Assembly (NCBI GenBank): GCA_023399035.1
Contig: JAEWQX010000035.1
Location: 1-6,196, forward strand
Length of the DNA stretch: 6,196 nucleotides
Direction: 5' to 3'
DNA from: Bacillota bacterium
GTDB lineage: Bacteria > Bacillota > Clostridia > Clostridiales > Clostridiaceae
In this document: in pieces, positions 1 to 5,878 of the stretch
How the letters are laid out: each line of letters begins with the position of its first letter
Position numbering within the stretch: position 1 is the stretch's first letter
Notes under the pieces: generated by a model
What the model saw: the letters and a program-made list of their open reading frames with translations, nothing else
What the model was told of the DNA's origin: nothing
Database searches by the model: none
Made by a program: the position numbers and the translations under genes

Positions 1-160
1 AGATATCATTATCTGCTTTAATATAATTTTCTACAGATTAATATAAATTGTCAATTAAATCCAAAAACTCAAGTTCTAAAGATTCAATCTCACTTAATAC
101 GCTAAATATAACTCCGATCTTTTTAATTAAGAGTAACATTAATAATACTATATTTAACAC
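1..160 (-). pseudogene. Possible relic of a coding sequence, interrupted by one stop
   Basis: On the minus strand one frame stays open from a GTG at 158-160 (or ATG at 137-139) to a TAA at 38-40. The same frame then continues without a stop to the window edge. The frame reads like protein: a hydrophobic start, then an acidic amphipathic stretch including SEIESLELEFLDLIDNLY, then SVENYIKADNDI after the stop. Codons are clostridial in style. No Shine-Dalgarno sequence precedes either start, and the frame is closed by a TAA just upstream of the GTG. It may be the decayed end of a gene lying left of the window, a very small protein ending at 38, or a chance frame in AT-rich DNA. I do not recognise a family. 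Confidence 0.2.
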
Positions 161-240
161 TTATAACCAGATTATAAATGCTAATCATACAAATTCAATT
201 TATTATCTACTATAGTTATCGTAAATAATAAATATAAGTT

Positions 241-276
241 AAGAAAAAGCTGCTTCTAATATTTTAGAAACAGCTT
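241..276 (-). terminator. Rho-independent terminator of tyrS
   Basis: On the minus strand a 13-bp stem (arms 264-276 and 247-259, one G-U pair, 4-nt loop 260-263) is followed by a T-rich run complementary to 241-248. It begins 36 nt past the tyrS stop codon, a classic intrinsic terminator position. Confidence 0.9.
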
Positions 277-311
277 AAAATTTTATTTTATAAATAATTT
301 TAATAATTAAT

Positions 312-1532
312 TTATTTTACTTCTATTTTATTGTAGTTTTTCTTACCTCTCTTAATAAGAGCAACACCATCTTCAAAGTCTTCTTCATTTAATGTTCTTG
401 TAACATCAGTTACTTTTTCACCATTTAATGATAATCCGCCTTGTTCAATTAATCTTCTTACTTCTTTTTTAGATGGTAAAATTTTTGTACCTGCTATTAT
501 ATCTATAAGTGTTGAACCTATTTCTTCTTTACTTATAGTAACTGTTGGTACATTTGACATATCAGCTCCACCTGCAAATAATGCATTTGCTGCTTCTTCA
601 GCCTTTTTAGCTTCTTCTTCTCCATGTACAAGCTTTGTTATTTCAAAAGCTAATACTTTCTTAGCTGTGTTGATTTCAGCACCTTCTAAAGCACCAAGTC
701 TTCTCACTTCATCCATTGGTAAGAATGTTAATAATGCTAAGCATTTTTCTACATCTGCATCATCAACGTTTCTCCAATATTGATAGAAGTCGTATGGTGA
801 AGTCTTTTCTGCATCAAGCCATAAAGCTCCTCCAACTGTTTTACCCATCTTTTGTCCCTGACTATTAGTTAATAATGTACAAGTCATTGCCATAGCCTGG
901 CCTTGAGCTTTTCTTCTTACAAGCTCAACACCTGCAATCATATTTGACCATTGATCGTCTCCACCAAGTTCCATCTTACAATTGTACTTTTGATTTAAAA
1001 CGTAGAAATCATATCCCTGCATTAACATGTAGTTAAATTCTAAAAATGATAATCCCTTTTCTAATCTTTGCTTGAAGCATTCAGCAGTTAACATTCTGTT
1101 TACTGAGAAATGAACTCCAACTTCTCTTAAGAAATCTACATAGTTTAAATTTAATAACCAGTCTGCATTATTTACTAATATTGCTTTATCATCTGAGAAA
1201 TCAATAAATCTAGACATTTGCTTTTTAATAGATTCAACATTATGCTGTATATCTTCTTTAGTAAGCATCTTTCTCATATCTGTCTTACCGCTTGGATCTC
1301 CAACCATAGCTGTTCCACCACCGATTAAAGCTATTGGTCTGTGTCCAGCTCTTTGCATATGAGCCATGAACATCATTGCTATAAAGTGTCCAACATGTAA
1401 GCTGTCTGCTGTTGGGTCAAAACCTATATAAAAAGTTACCTTTTCATTTTCTAATAATTTTCTTGTTTCTTCTTCATGAGTAAACTGTTTTATGTATCCT
1501 CTTTCTAACAGCTCATCTAATACGTTTGCCAT
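312..1532 (-). CDS. tyrS: Tyrosyl-tRNA synthetase
   Basis: A cytosolic class I aminoacyl-tRNA synthetase that activates tyrosine with ATP and charges tRNA-Tyr. The 406-residue length is normal for a bacterial homodimeric TyrRS. Visible signatures are YIGFDPTADSLHVGH (HIGH motif as HVGH, residues 46-49), the tyrosine/ATP-pocket GGDDQW (190-195), and the KMSKS loop as KMGKT (228-232) followed by the TyrS-type GGALWLD. A C-terminal S4 RNA-binding domain spans about 340-406. The start is placed at the ATG at 1530-1532: AAGGAGGT (complement of 1541-1548) sits 8 nt upstream, whereas the in-frame TTG two codons earlier is too close to it. The gene has its own promoter at about 1700-1728, a leader of about 160 nt, and its own terminator. 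All catalytic motifs are intact. The identification is secure. Confidence 0.98.
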   Translation of the reverse strand: MANVLDELLERGYIKQFTHEEETRKLLENEKVTFYIGFDPTADSLHVGHFIAMMFMAHMQRAGHRPIALIGGGTAMVGDPSGKTDMRKMLTKEDIQHNVESIKKQMSRFIDFSDDKAILVNNADWLLNLNYVDFLREVGVHFSVNRMLTAECFKQRLEKGLSFLEFNYMLMQGYDFYVLNQKYNCKMELGGDDQWSNMIAGVELVRRKAQGQAMAMTCTLLTNSQGQKMGKTVGGALWLDAEKTSPYDFYQYWRNVDDADVEKCLALLTFLPMDEVRRLGALEGAEINTAKKVLAFEITKLVHGEEEAKKAEEAANALFAGGADMSNVPTVTISKEEIGSTLIDIIAGTKILPSKKEVRRLIEQGGLSLNGEKVTDVTRTLNEEDFEDGVALIKRGKKNYNKIEVK

Positions 1533-1540
1533 TAACAAAT

Positions 1541-1548
1541 ACCTCCTT
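1541..1548 (-). promoter_or_regulatory. Ribosome binding site of tyrS (decides the start)
   Basis: AAGGAGGT is a near-perfect Shine-Dalgarno sequence. It lies 8 nt from the ATG at 1530-1532 but only 2 nt from the in-frame TTG at 1536-1538, so the ATG is the start. Confidence 0.9.
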
Positions 1549-1554
1549 AATTTA

Positions 1555-1603
1555 GTTAACAGTTATAAGTTAACAATTTACAGTTAACAATTAACAGTGG
1601 ACA
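1555..1603. repeat. Degenerate heptanucleotide tandem repeat in the tyrS leader
   Basis: Seven consecutive 7-nt units fit the plus-strand consensus RTTAACA, starting at 1555, 1562, 1569, 1576, 1583, 1590 and 1597. Units 1, 3 and 5 are identical (GTTAACA). The others differ by one to three bases. The array ends six bases short of the tyrS Shine-Dalgarno sequence. I recall GTTAAC/ATTAAC heptamer runs as common in clostridial intergenic DNA, but this is memory rather than a search. Confidence 0.7.
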
Positions 1604-1699
1604 TATTACTTTTATCAATTTCAGACATAATTTATTAGAATAATTTGTGATATCTCACCGTATTCTATTATCCATTGTCAAGTATAAACTACTATAAAT

Positions 1700-1728
1700 A
1701 GTATATCCTCAAGTAATAAATTTGGCAA
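1700..1728 (-). promoter_or_regulatory. Promoter of tyrS
   Basis: On the minus strand, -35 TTGCCA (1723-1728) and -10 TATACT (1700-1705) are separated by exactly 17 bp. Each hexamer matches the sigma-A consensus at five of six positions. The site lies between the upstream gene's terminator and tyrS, as expected for independent transcription. Confidence 0.75.
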
Positions 1729-1829
1729 CATAACTTATATATACATAACTGCCTTAAACTTATTTTTCGCTCTTTCATATTTAAAACAGAATTTCTATAT
1801 TTACATAAATTTAATTTTAGAATCATATA

Positions 1830-1869
1830 TTATAAAATACATAAAATTAATGATTATTAATTTTATGTA
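1830..1869 (-). terminator. Terminator of the AlbA_2-domain gene
   Basis: A perfect 14-bp inverted repeat (1856-1869 and 1838-1851) with a 4-nt loop starts 7 nt past the stop codon. It is followed on the minus strand by TTTTATAATA. The stem is almost all A-T, so it may be weaker than a GC-rich terminator, but its position and T-tract fit. Confidence 0.7.
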
Positions 1870-1876
1870 AGCAAAT

Positions 1877-3076
1877 TTAGTCTTCATCATTTACCTGCAC
1901 TTTACTTTCTAAGCTGTCATTACAGTTCTTAGTCCTGCTGCATCCTGGAAGTATAACTTTAAAGCTATGTTCAACTCTTGAATTCACAAATTTAACCTTA
2001 CCTCTGTTTTTAAAAGCATCCCTAATTCTTGTAAAACCCTTTCCATTGTTCAAAAATCTCTTTTCATCATCTATTGTTATGAGCTTTTCATAAAGCCATA
2101 TATTTCTCTTATTATAATTTGTTCTTTCACCCTTTACATTTTCATCTATAAATTCTCCAGGACTCGATATTATTATATTATTATTATCTATTGTAATTTC
2201 TACTATTCTGTTCAAATCAAAATATTCCCTATATAGTACTGCATTTTTTATACTCTCTACAATTGCATATGATGGATAATCGTCTGGCATTATTTCTAAA
2301 ATCTTTTTTTCAGCTTTATCAACCATATCAATTAAGTTTCCCTGAATTATATATACTTCACCATAAATATCATGAAGCTTGTTAACAATCCTTATCATAT
2401 TATTAGGTATATAGATATAATTAGTATCACAGAATACAAGTAGACCTCCATATGTGCACTTAAGAACACTTCCATCTCTATCATCATAAGCTATTCCTGA
2501 ACTAATCAGTAAAAATTCCCTGTTTTCATCTGTAACCGTAATTCCTTTATGTGCAAAATACTTATTTACTAAATCCATATTTAAAATATCAATATTTGTT
2601 CTTATAAGAGGGCATGTCTCTATTGTCAGACTAAGATTTTCTTCAAGCAGTGCAACTAACTCTTGTTTCCTCATCACATCTGTTGTAGAACCTCTTCTTA
2701 TATAAAATGCTCCATTTTCTCTTACCTGATATGGTTTCTGTCCACCATCATAAATAGAAATCACACCTATAGTCTTATCGTTTATATCAATAAAATCAAC
2801 TCTTAAGGGAATTGGAGGCTCACATCTAGATGTTATTATCTGCTGAATCTGCTCTTCCTTAAACATATCATCTTCTTTTATACCGATTATATTCTTTGTT
2901 TTATCCTGGATTCCTACTACAATATAGCCTCTCTGTCCGCTTGAATTTGCTATTGCACAGATATCCTTTGCGAGTTCCTTTTTTCCTGATTCATTGGATA
3001 AATCTAATTTCAACTTAAAATCAAGTTTAAGTCCTTCATCTCTTTTTATCAAAGATAACAATTTCTTTCTGTCCAT
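1877..3076 (-). CDS. AlbA_2 (Schlafen-type) putative DNA-binding protein with RecG-like ATPase C-terminal domain
   Basis: A 399-residue soluble protein. Residues about 10-135 match the AlbA_2 (Schlafen/divergent AAA-4) fold: KLDFK (17-21), the conserved AKDICAIANSSGQRGYIVVGI (36-56), and PYQVRENGAFYIRRGSTT (115-132). Residues about 255-375 resemble the GHKL-like domain often joined to AlbA_2 in 'ATP-dependent DNA helicase RecG-related' proteins: YPSYAIVESIKNAVLYREY (267-285), ISSPGEF (303-309) and NGKGFTRI (344-351). The usual NAxxHRDY motif is NAVLYREY here. There are no helicase motifs, so the RecG name would mislead. The family is usually treated as a transcriptional regulator or nucleic-acid-binding ATPase; the target is unknown. 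The start is the ATG at 3074-3076, preceded 6 nt away by AGGGGTG. The frame extends to a GTG three codons earlier, but that GTG is part of the Shine-Dalgarno sequence. It has its own terminator, and terminators or promoters on both sides suggest a solo gene. No convincing promoter was seen. Confidence 0.85.
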   Translation of the reverse strand: MDRKKLLSLIKRDEGLKLDFKLKLDLSNESGKKELAKDICAIANSSGQRGYIVVGIQDKTKNIIGIKEDDMFKEEQIQQIITSRCEPPIPLRVDFIDINDKTIGVISIYDGGQKPYQVRENGAFYIRRGSTTDVMRKQELVALLEENLSLTIETCPLIRTNIDILNMDLVNKYFAHKGITVTDENREFLLISSGIAYDDRDGSVLKCTYGGLLVFCDTNYIYIPNNMIRIVNKLHDIYGEVYIIQGNLIDMVDKAEKKILEIMPDDYPSYAIVESIKNAVLYREYFDLNRIVEITIDNNNIIISSPGEFIDENVKGERTNYNKRNIWLYEKLITIDDEKRFLNNGKGFTRIRDAFKNRGKVKFVNSRVEHSFKVILPGCSRTKNCNDSLESKVQVNDED

Positions 3077-3082
3077 ATATAT

Positions 3083-3089
3083 CACCCCT
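3083..3089 (-). promoter_or_regulatory. Ribosome binding site of the AlbA_2 gene (decides the start)
   Basis: AGGGGTG lies 6 nt before the ATG at 3074-3076. The alternative upstream GTG (3083-3085) is inside this motif and has no ribosome site of its own. Confidence 0.75.
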
Positions 3090-3140
3090 GAATATTTATC
3101 ATTCCCTCATCAAATAATTATTCAACCAAACTCTATAATA

Positions 3141-3179
3141 AAAATAAAAAGCATCTTATTATTAAAATAAGCCTGCTTT
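3141..3179 (-). terminator. Terminator of the diguanylate cyclase gene
   Basis: On the minus strand, AAAGCA (3174-3179) pairs with TGCTTT and CTTATT (3166-3171) pairs with AATAAG (3155-3160). A small internal loop separates the two stems and the apical loop is 5 nt. The hairpin runs into TTTTTATTTTTATT. It lies about 43 nt past the cyclase stop codon and separates that gene from the AlbA_2 gene. Confidence 0.75.
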
Positions 3180-3221
3180 ATATTCTTATTGGTTTTATAG
3201 ACTTAAATATATCTATATACA

Positions 3222-4304
3222 TTATTCTCTTAAATGTTTTGTAGACAGCACTCTATTTTTACCGCTCTTTTTAGATTCATATAGTAAATCATCGGCTAAT
3301 TTTATCAATTTATTTATATCCTTTTCTTCTTCAGGATAAAACGCTATTCCAAAGCTGGCTGTAACGCTTTCACAAATGCCTTCATAATTAATCCTGCTGT
3401 TTTCCAGTTCTTTACGAATAATTTCTATCTTATTTATAACACTTTCATTATTCTTATAATTAGGTATATACATTATCAATTCTTCACCGCCATATCTAGC
3501 CAGTATATCCTTATCATCTTTCCATTTTCGTATTATTCTTGCTGTATTTTTTAATATTTCATCACCAAACTGATGACCATACCTATCATTTACATTTTTA
3601 AAATCATCAATATCAGCCATAACTATAGCAAAGTTTTGTGTTTCTTTTTTTAAAACTTCCTTTTCTAAAAAATCAAAAAAATACTTTCTGTTATAAATCC
3701 CCATTAATGAATCTGTCTGAGTAATGTTTTCTAACTGTCTGTATAAAAAAGAATTTTCTATTATTATTGCAATCTGGTTAGAGATAGATTTTAAAAATAC
3801 CTTTAGTTCCATAGTCATAAAGTTAAACATTTTATGCTCTACTAATATGTAACCAATAAACTTTTTCCTTAAAGCTATGGGTATACCCATTATTGAATGT
3901 ATATCTTCATTACCATTTCCACTCTTCTTTATTGTATTCTCATTATTAAGTATAAATTCCTGTTCATTGCTTATATTCATAAGCTCAACAGATGTTAATT
4001 TTATATTCATATTATTTATATTGCTTGCTTTTATATTCAACTCACCATTTTCTAAAATAAAAATAGTTGAATATGTCACACCTAAAATGCCCAGTATCAT
4101 ATCATTTATCATACTGAATAAATTATCATCACTAAGATATGTATTTATATATTTGCTTATCTCAACTATATTTGACAACGCATCTATATTTTTTTCTAAC
4201 TTTATATTCTTATTGATTAAATCCTGCATATGTTTTTCTGAAAATTGCTGGTATGTTTCATATTCTGATTTTAAAGAACTATAAAGCTGCTTATAATCTT
4301 CCAT
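3222..4304 (-). CDS. GAF-GGDEF diguanylate cyclase
   Basis: Predicted to make cyclic di-GMP from two GTP. The 360-residue protein has no membrane segment or signal peptide, so it is cytosolic. Order: an N-terminal charged, coiled-coil-like region (1-45), a GAF-like sensor domain (about 45-185, with MGIPIALRKKFIGYILVEH at 139-157), a short linker helix, and a GGDEF domain (about 195-355). The GGDEF domain has TDSLMGIYNRKYF, the metal site in ADIDDFKNVNDRYGHQFGDE (230-249), and the signature as GGEEL (272-276). Leu in the last position is a tolerated variant, so activity is likely. The inhibitory I-site (RxxD ending five residues before the signature) reads DDKD, lacking the Arg, so product inhibition is probably lost. 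The start is the ATG at 4302-4304, 9 nt after AAGGGTGG. An in-frame ATG eight codons upstream has no good ribosome site and lies inside a palindrome. The GAF ligand is unknown. Confidence 0.92.
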   Translation of the reverse strand: MEDYKQLYSSLKSEYETYQQFSEKHMQDLINKNIKLEKNIDALSNIVEISKYINTYLSDDNLFSMINDMILGILGVTYSTIFILENGELNIKASNINNMNIKLTSVELMNISNEQEFILNNENTIKKSGNGNEDIHSIMGIPIALRKKFIGYILVEHKMFNFMTMELKVFLKSISNQIAIIIENSFLYRQLENITQTDSLMGIYNRKYFFDFLEKEVLKKETQNFAIVMADIDDFKNVNDRYGHQFGDEILKNTARIIRKWKDDKDILARYGGEELIMYIPNYKNNESVINKIEIIRKELENSRINYEGICESVTASFGIAFYPEEEKDINKLIKLADDLLYESKKSGKNRVLSTKHLRE

Positions 4305-4313
4305 ATTCCTCAA

Positions 4314-4321
4314 CCACCCTT
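4314..4321 (-). promoter_or_regulatory. Ribosome binding site of the cyclase gene (decides the start)
   Basis: AAGGGTGG sits 9 nt before the ATG at 4302-4304. For the longer frame's ATG at 4326-4328 only a weak AGG is available, 3 nt away. Confidence 0.65.
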
Positions 4322-4341
4322 TAATCATAGGCCTATGATTA
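4322..4341. promoter_or_regulatory. Perfect 20-bp palindrome, candidate operator or RNA hairpin
   Basis: TAATCATAGGCCTATGATTA reads identically on both strands and directly abuts the cyclase ribosome site. It lies about 95 nt downstream of the best promoter's expected start point, so it is within the leader. As DNA it could bind a dimeric regulator. As RNA it could form an 8-bp stem with a GGCC loop next to the Shine-Dalgarno sequence. No regulator is assigned. Confidence 0.5.
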
Positions 4342-4440
4342 CTAACCTAAAATAATACAAAACGCATTTATATTAAACTAGAATTTAATCTTAATAAATC
4401 GTTATAACTGCAATTTAAACAGCATAATTTCTTTAATTAT

Positions 4441-4469
4441 ATAATACTGTATTTTTTTTACTATATCAA
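4441..4469 (-). promoter_or_regulatory. Promoter of the diguanylate cyclase gene
   Basis: On the minus strand, -35 TTGATA (4464-4469) and -10 TATTAT (4441-4446) are spaced 17 bp apart, each five of six to consensus. The spacer is A-rich. The predicted start near 4434 gives a leader of about 130 nt that carries the 20-bp palindrome. No c-di-GMP (GEMM) riboswitch core is recognisable in the leader. Confidence 0.7.
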
Positions 4470-4498
4470 GATTTTACCTTGCATATTTTATATATTCA

Positions 4499-4526
4499 AA
4501 CAAATAATGTAATTATTTTAAATTAC
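4499..4526 (-). terminator. Weak possible terminator of the glycosyltransferase gene
   Basis: GTAATT (4521-4526) pairs with AATTAC (4509-4514) around a 6-nt loop, followed by a T-rich but interrupted run. The stem is short and AT-rich, so some readthrough toward the cyclase gene is possible. It is the best hairpin found after this gene. Confidence 0.25.
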
Positions 4527-4554
4527 CTTATTAAGATATAATCTTTACTTTATA

Positions 4555-5637
4555 CTACTTCGATACTATTTCCTTATAAAGTTTGTCAACATAAGCGAAG
4601 TTATCTTCTAAATTATAATTATCCTCTACAAATTTTCTTGCTGCAGTACCCATTTTTAGCCTTAATTCTTTATCCTTAACAAGCATATCAATTTTGTCTC
4701 TTAAATCTTCAACACTCGCTTTCTTAGCTACAAGACTTGTAATGCCTGGCTTTGTCGATTCCATAAGTCCTCCAACTTCAGATACTACTATAGGAGTCCC
4801 ACAGCTTTCTGCTTCAACTGCTGCAACACCAAAGCTTTCACTATCTAACGTTGATGGGAATACAGCTATATCAAAATTCTGAAACTCTTTAACAACATCA
4901 TCAGGATTTACAAAACCTAAGAATGTAACATCATTATATATTTTAAGATCTCTGCATAGACCTTTAAGATAATCTTCCTGACTTCCCTTTCCACCAATTC
5001 TAAGTTTAAGATTCATATCAGGATTTCTATCCTTTAACTGTGCAAAGGCTTTTACAAGATACTGTATTCCGTACTTTTCTTCTAAAGTCTTTATTGTACC
5101 TATAACAACCTCATCTTTTTCGGTTCTTCTAGGTACAAATCTATTTATATCAACCCCAAATGGAGTTACTTCTATATTCTTATTTGTATATTTCTGTGTT
5201 TCTTCTTTCATTACATTACTTGTTGAAAAAATATAATCAGCCTTTTTCAAATTATACTTTAACATCATTTTATGAACAGGAGATTTGATAGGAAAATCAT
5301 AAACGTCACTTCCCCATGCAGAAATTATGTAAGGATGATAGTTAGCTAGTGCCCCTAAAAGTCCATAACTTGTAGCATAGTGTGCATGAAGTATATCTGG
5401 TTTTATTTCATTTACTAATTCTTTAACTCTCTTAATCTTCTTAATATATTGTAATTTATTTTTATCAGATGCTTTTTTCATTACATTATCAGTCACATCA
5501 AGACAATGTACATTTACACCTTCATACTCACCATTTCCAAGAGATATTACATGTATATCATATCCTTTGTTTTTAAAATAATTAAGCCATTTATGAGTAT
5601 GTGCACTGTTAATGTCAGCCAGATAACAAATCTTCAT
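4555..5637 (-). CDS. Family 4 (GT-B) glycosyltransferase
   Basis: A retaining GT4-type transferase that would move a sugar from a nucleotide donor onto a glycan or lipid-linked acceptor. The 360-residue length is typical. The N-terminal Rossmann half starts at MKICYLADINSAHTHKWL and carries HAHYATSYG (84-92) and AWGSDVYDFP (107-116). The inter-domain stretch is VTPFGVDINRFVP (157-169). The C-terminal donor-binding half has IGTIKTLEEKYG (179-190), GGKG (215-218), VTFLGFV (237-243), and the EX7E motif at E267 and E275 within ESFGVAAVEAESCGTPIV. There is no signal peptide or transmembrane helix, so it acts at the cytoplasmic face. The start is supported by GGAGGA 6 nt upstream. Its neighbour galU makes UDP-glucose, suggesting a surface polysaccharide or glycolipid role, but donor and acceptor cannot be read from sequence. 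Confidence 0.93.
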   Translation of the reverse strand: MKICYLADINSAHTHKWLNYFKNKGYDIHVISLGNGEYEGVNVHCLDVTDNVMKKASDKNKLQYIKKIKRVKELVNEIKPDILHAHYATSYGLLGALANYHPYIISAWGSDVYDFPIKSPVHKMMLKYNLKKADYIFSTSNVMKEETQKYTNKNIEVTPFGVDINRFVPRRTEKDEVVIGTIKTLEEKYGIQYLVKAFAQLKDRNPDMNLKLRIGGKGSQEDYLKGLCRDLKIYNDVTFLGFVNPDDVVKEFQNFDIAVFPSTLDSESFGVAAVEAESCGTPIVVSEVGGLMESTKPGITSLVAKKASVEDLRDKIDMLVKDKELRLKMGTAARKFVEDNYNLEDNFAYVDKLYKEIVSK

Positions 5638-5693
5638 ATTTTGTCCTCCAAATCTTTTCTTAATATTTAATTAACATAAAATTTCTACAAACA

Positions 5694-5722
5694 ATTCTAT
5701 CACAATCTATATATTTTATCTA
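5694..5722 (-). promoter_or_regulatory. Probable promoter of the glycosyltransferase gene
   Basis: On the minus strand, an extended -10 (TGA then TAGAAT, 5694-5702) is preceded by TAGATA (5717-5722) as -35 with a 17-bp spacer. The -35 matches consensus at four of six positions. The expected start near 5687 leaves a leader of about 50 nt. The terminator upstream supports a separate promoter here. Confidence 0.5.
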
Positions 5723-5729
5723 TTGCTGC

Positions 5730-5750
5730 ATAATTGATTTCATGAATTAT
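5730..5750. repeat. Imperfect 21-bp inverted repeat upstream of the glycosyltransferase promoter
   Basis: ATAATT and AATTAT flank a centre at 5740 and are joined by a further AT/AT pair. One G-G mismatch interrupts each side's symmetry. The repeat sits 7 bp upstream of the proposed -35, where a regulator could bind. AT-rich symmetry of this length can also arise by chance. Confidence 0.3.
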
Positions 5751-5803
5751 CCCCTACATTTTTTACATAACTCTATTATTAAGCTCTCTTTCAATAAATT
5801 TAG

Positions 5804-5845
5804 AATAAAAATAAAGCTATTCAAACTTTAATTTCAAATAGCTTT
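5804..5845 (-). terminator. Rho-independent terminator of galU
   Basis: On the minus strand, arms at 5833-5845 and 5813-5825 form a 13-bp stem (9 bp of which, AAAGCTATT, are perfect, with two G-U pairs above) with a 7-nt loop. A T-rich run follows. It lies 33 nt past the galU stop codon and separates galU from the glycosyltransferase gene. Confidence 0.85.
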
Positions 5846-5878
5846 ACTTGGCTTCCTGAGGACCCTATTTATTAAATT

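Larger units (their letters stand above)
1533..1693 (-). promoter_or_regulatory. Structured 5' leader of tyrS, no recognisable T-box
   Basis: If transcription starts about 7 nt after the -10 at 1700-1705, the mRNA has a leader of about 160 nt. It can form a 13-position helix between 1669-1681 and 1591-1603 (one A-C mismatch, two G-U pairs). This encloses a hairpin with arms 1661-1667 and 1636-1642 and an inner 4-bp stem (1655-1658 with 1647-1650). Many Firmicute tyrS genes carry a T-box leader, but the conserved T-box core (UGGNACCGCG) is absent here and no terminator/antiterminator pair is visible. The structure may instead come from an inserted small repeat element. The stretch further upstream (1729-1829) shows nothing I recognise beyond a short direct repeat ACATAACT at 1729 and 1743. 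Confidence 0.4.

Noticed and set aside
1690..1784. Short minus-strand frame starting ATGAAAGAGCG (28 codons)
   Set aside because: It has no Shine-Dalgarno sequence, overlaps the tyrS promoter and has no recognisable protein character.
1877..3076. Reading the AlbA_2 protein as RecG helicase or as part of a defence system
   Set aside because: No Walker A/B or helicase motifs are visible, and the neighbours are housekeeping or signalling genes, not nucleases, toxins or phage genes.
3090..3140. TTGAAT with downstream GATAAA as a promoter for the AlbA_2 gene
   Set aside because: The spacing and -10 match are poor, and the start point would leave almost no room before the ribosome site.
3877..4284. 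Open frame of 135 codons on the plus strand
   Set aside because: It is wholly antisense to the cyclase gene, rich in I/S/F as expected of a complement of clostridial coding DNA, and has no ribosome site or family motif.
4352..4357. TATTAT on the minus strand as a second -10 for the cyclase gene
   Set aside because: No acceptable -35 exists at 16-18 bp, while the promoter at 4441-4469 is far better.
4372..4389. Small inverted repeat ATTAAA/TTTAAT in the cyclase leader
   Set aside because: It is a six-bp all A-T stem, expected by chance in this composition.
4419..4460. Hairpin followed by eight Ts on the plus strand, resembling a terminator
   Set aside because: No plus-strand gene precedes it, the stem needs a bulge, and the T-run is the complement of the A-rich spacer of the minus-strand cyclase promoter.
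4694..4882. Open frame of 62 codons on the plus strand
   Set aside because: It is antisense to the conserved donor-binding region of the glycosyltransferase and has low-complexity S/T/A composition, so it is a shadow.
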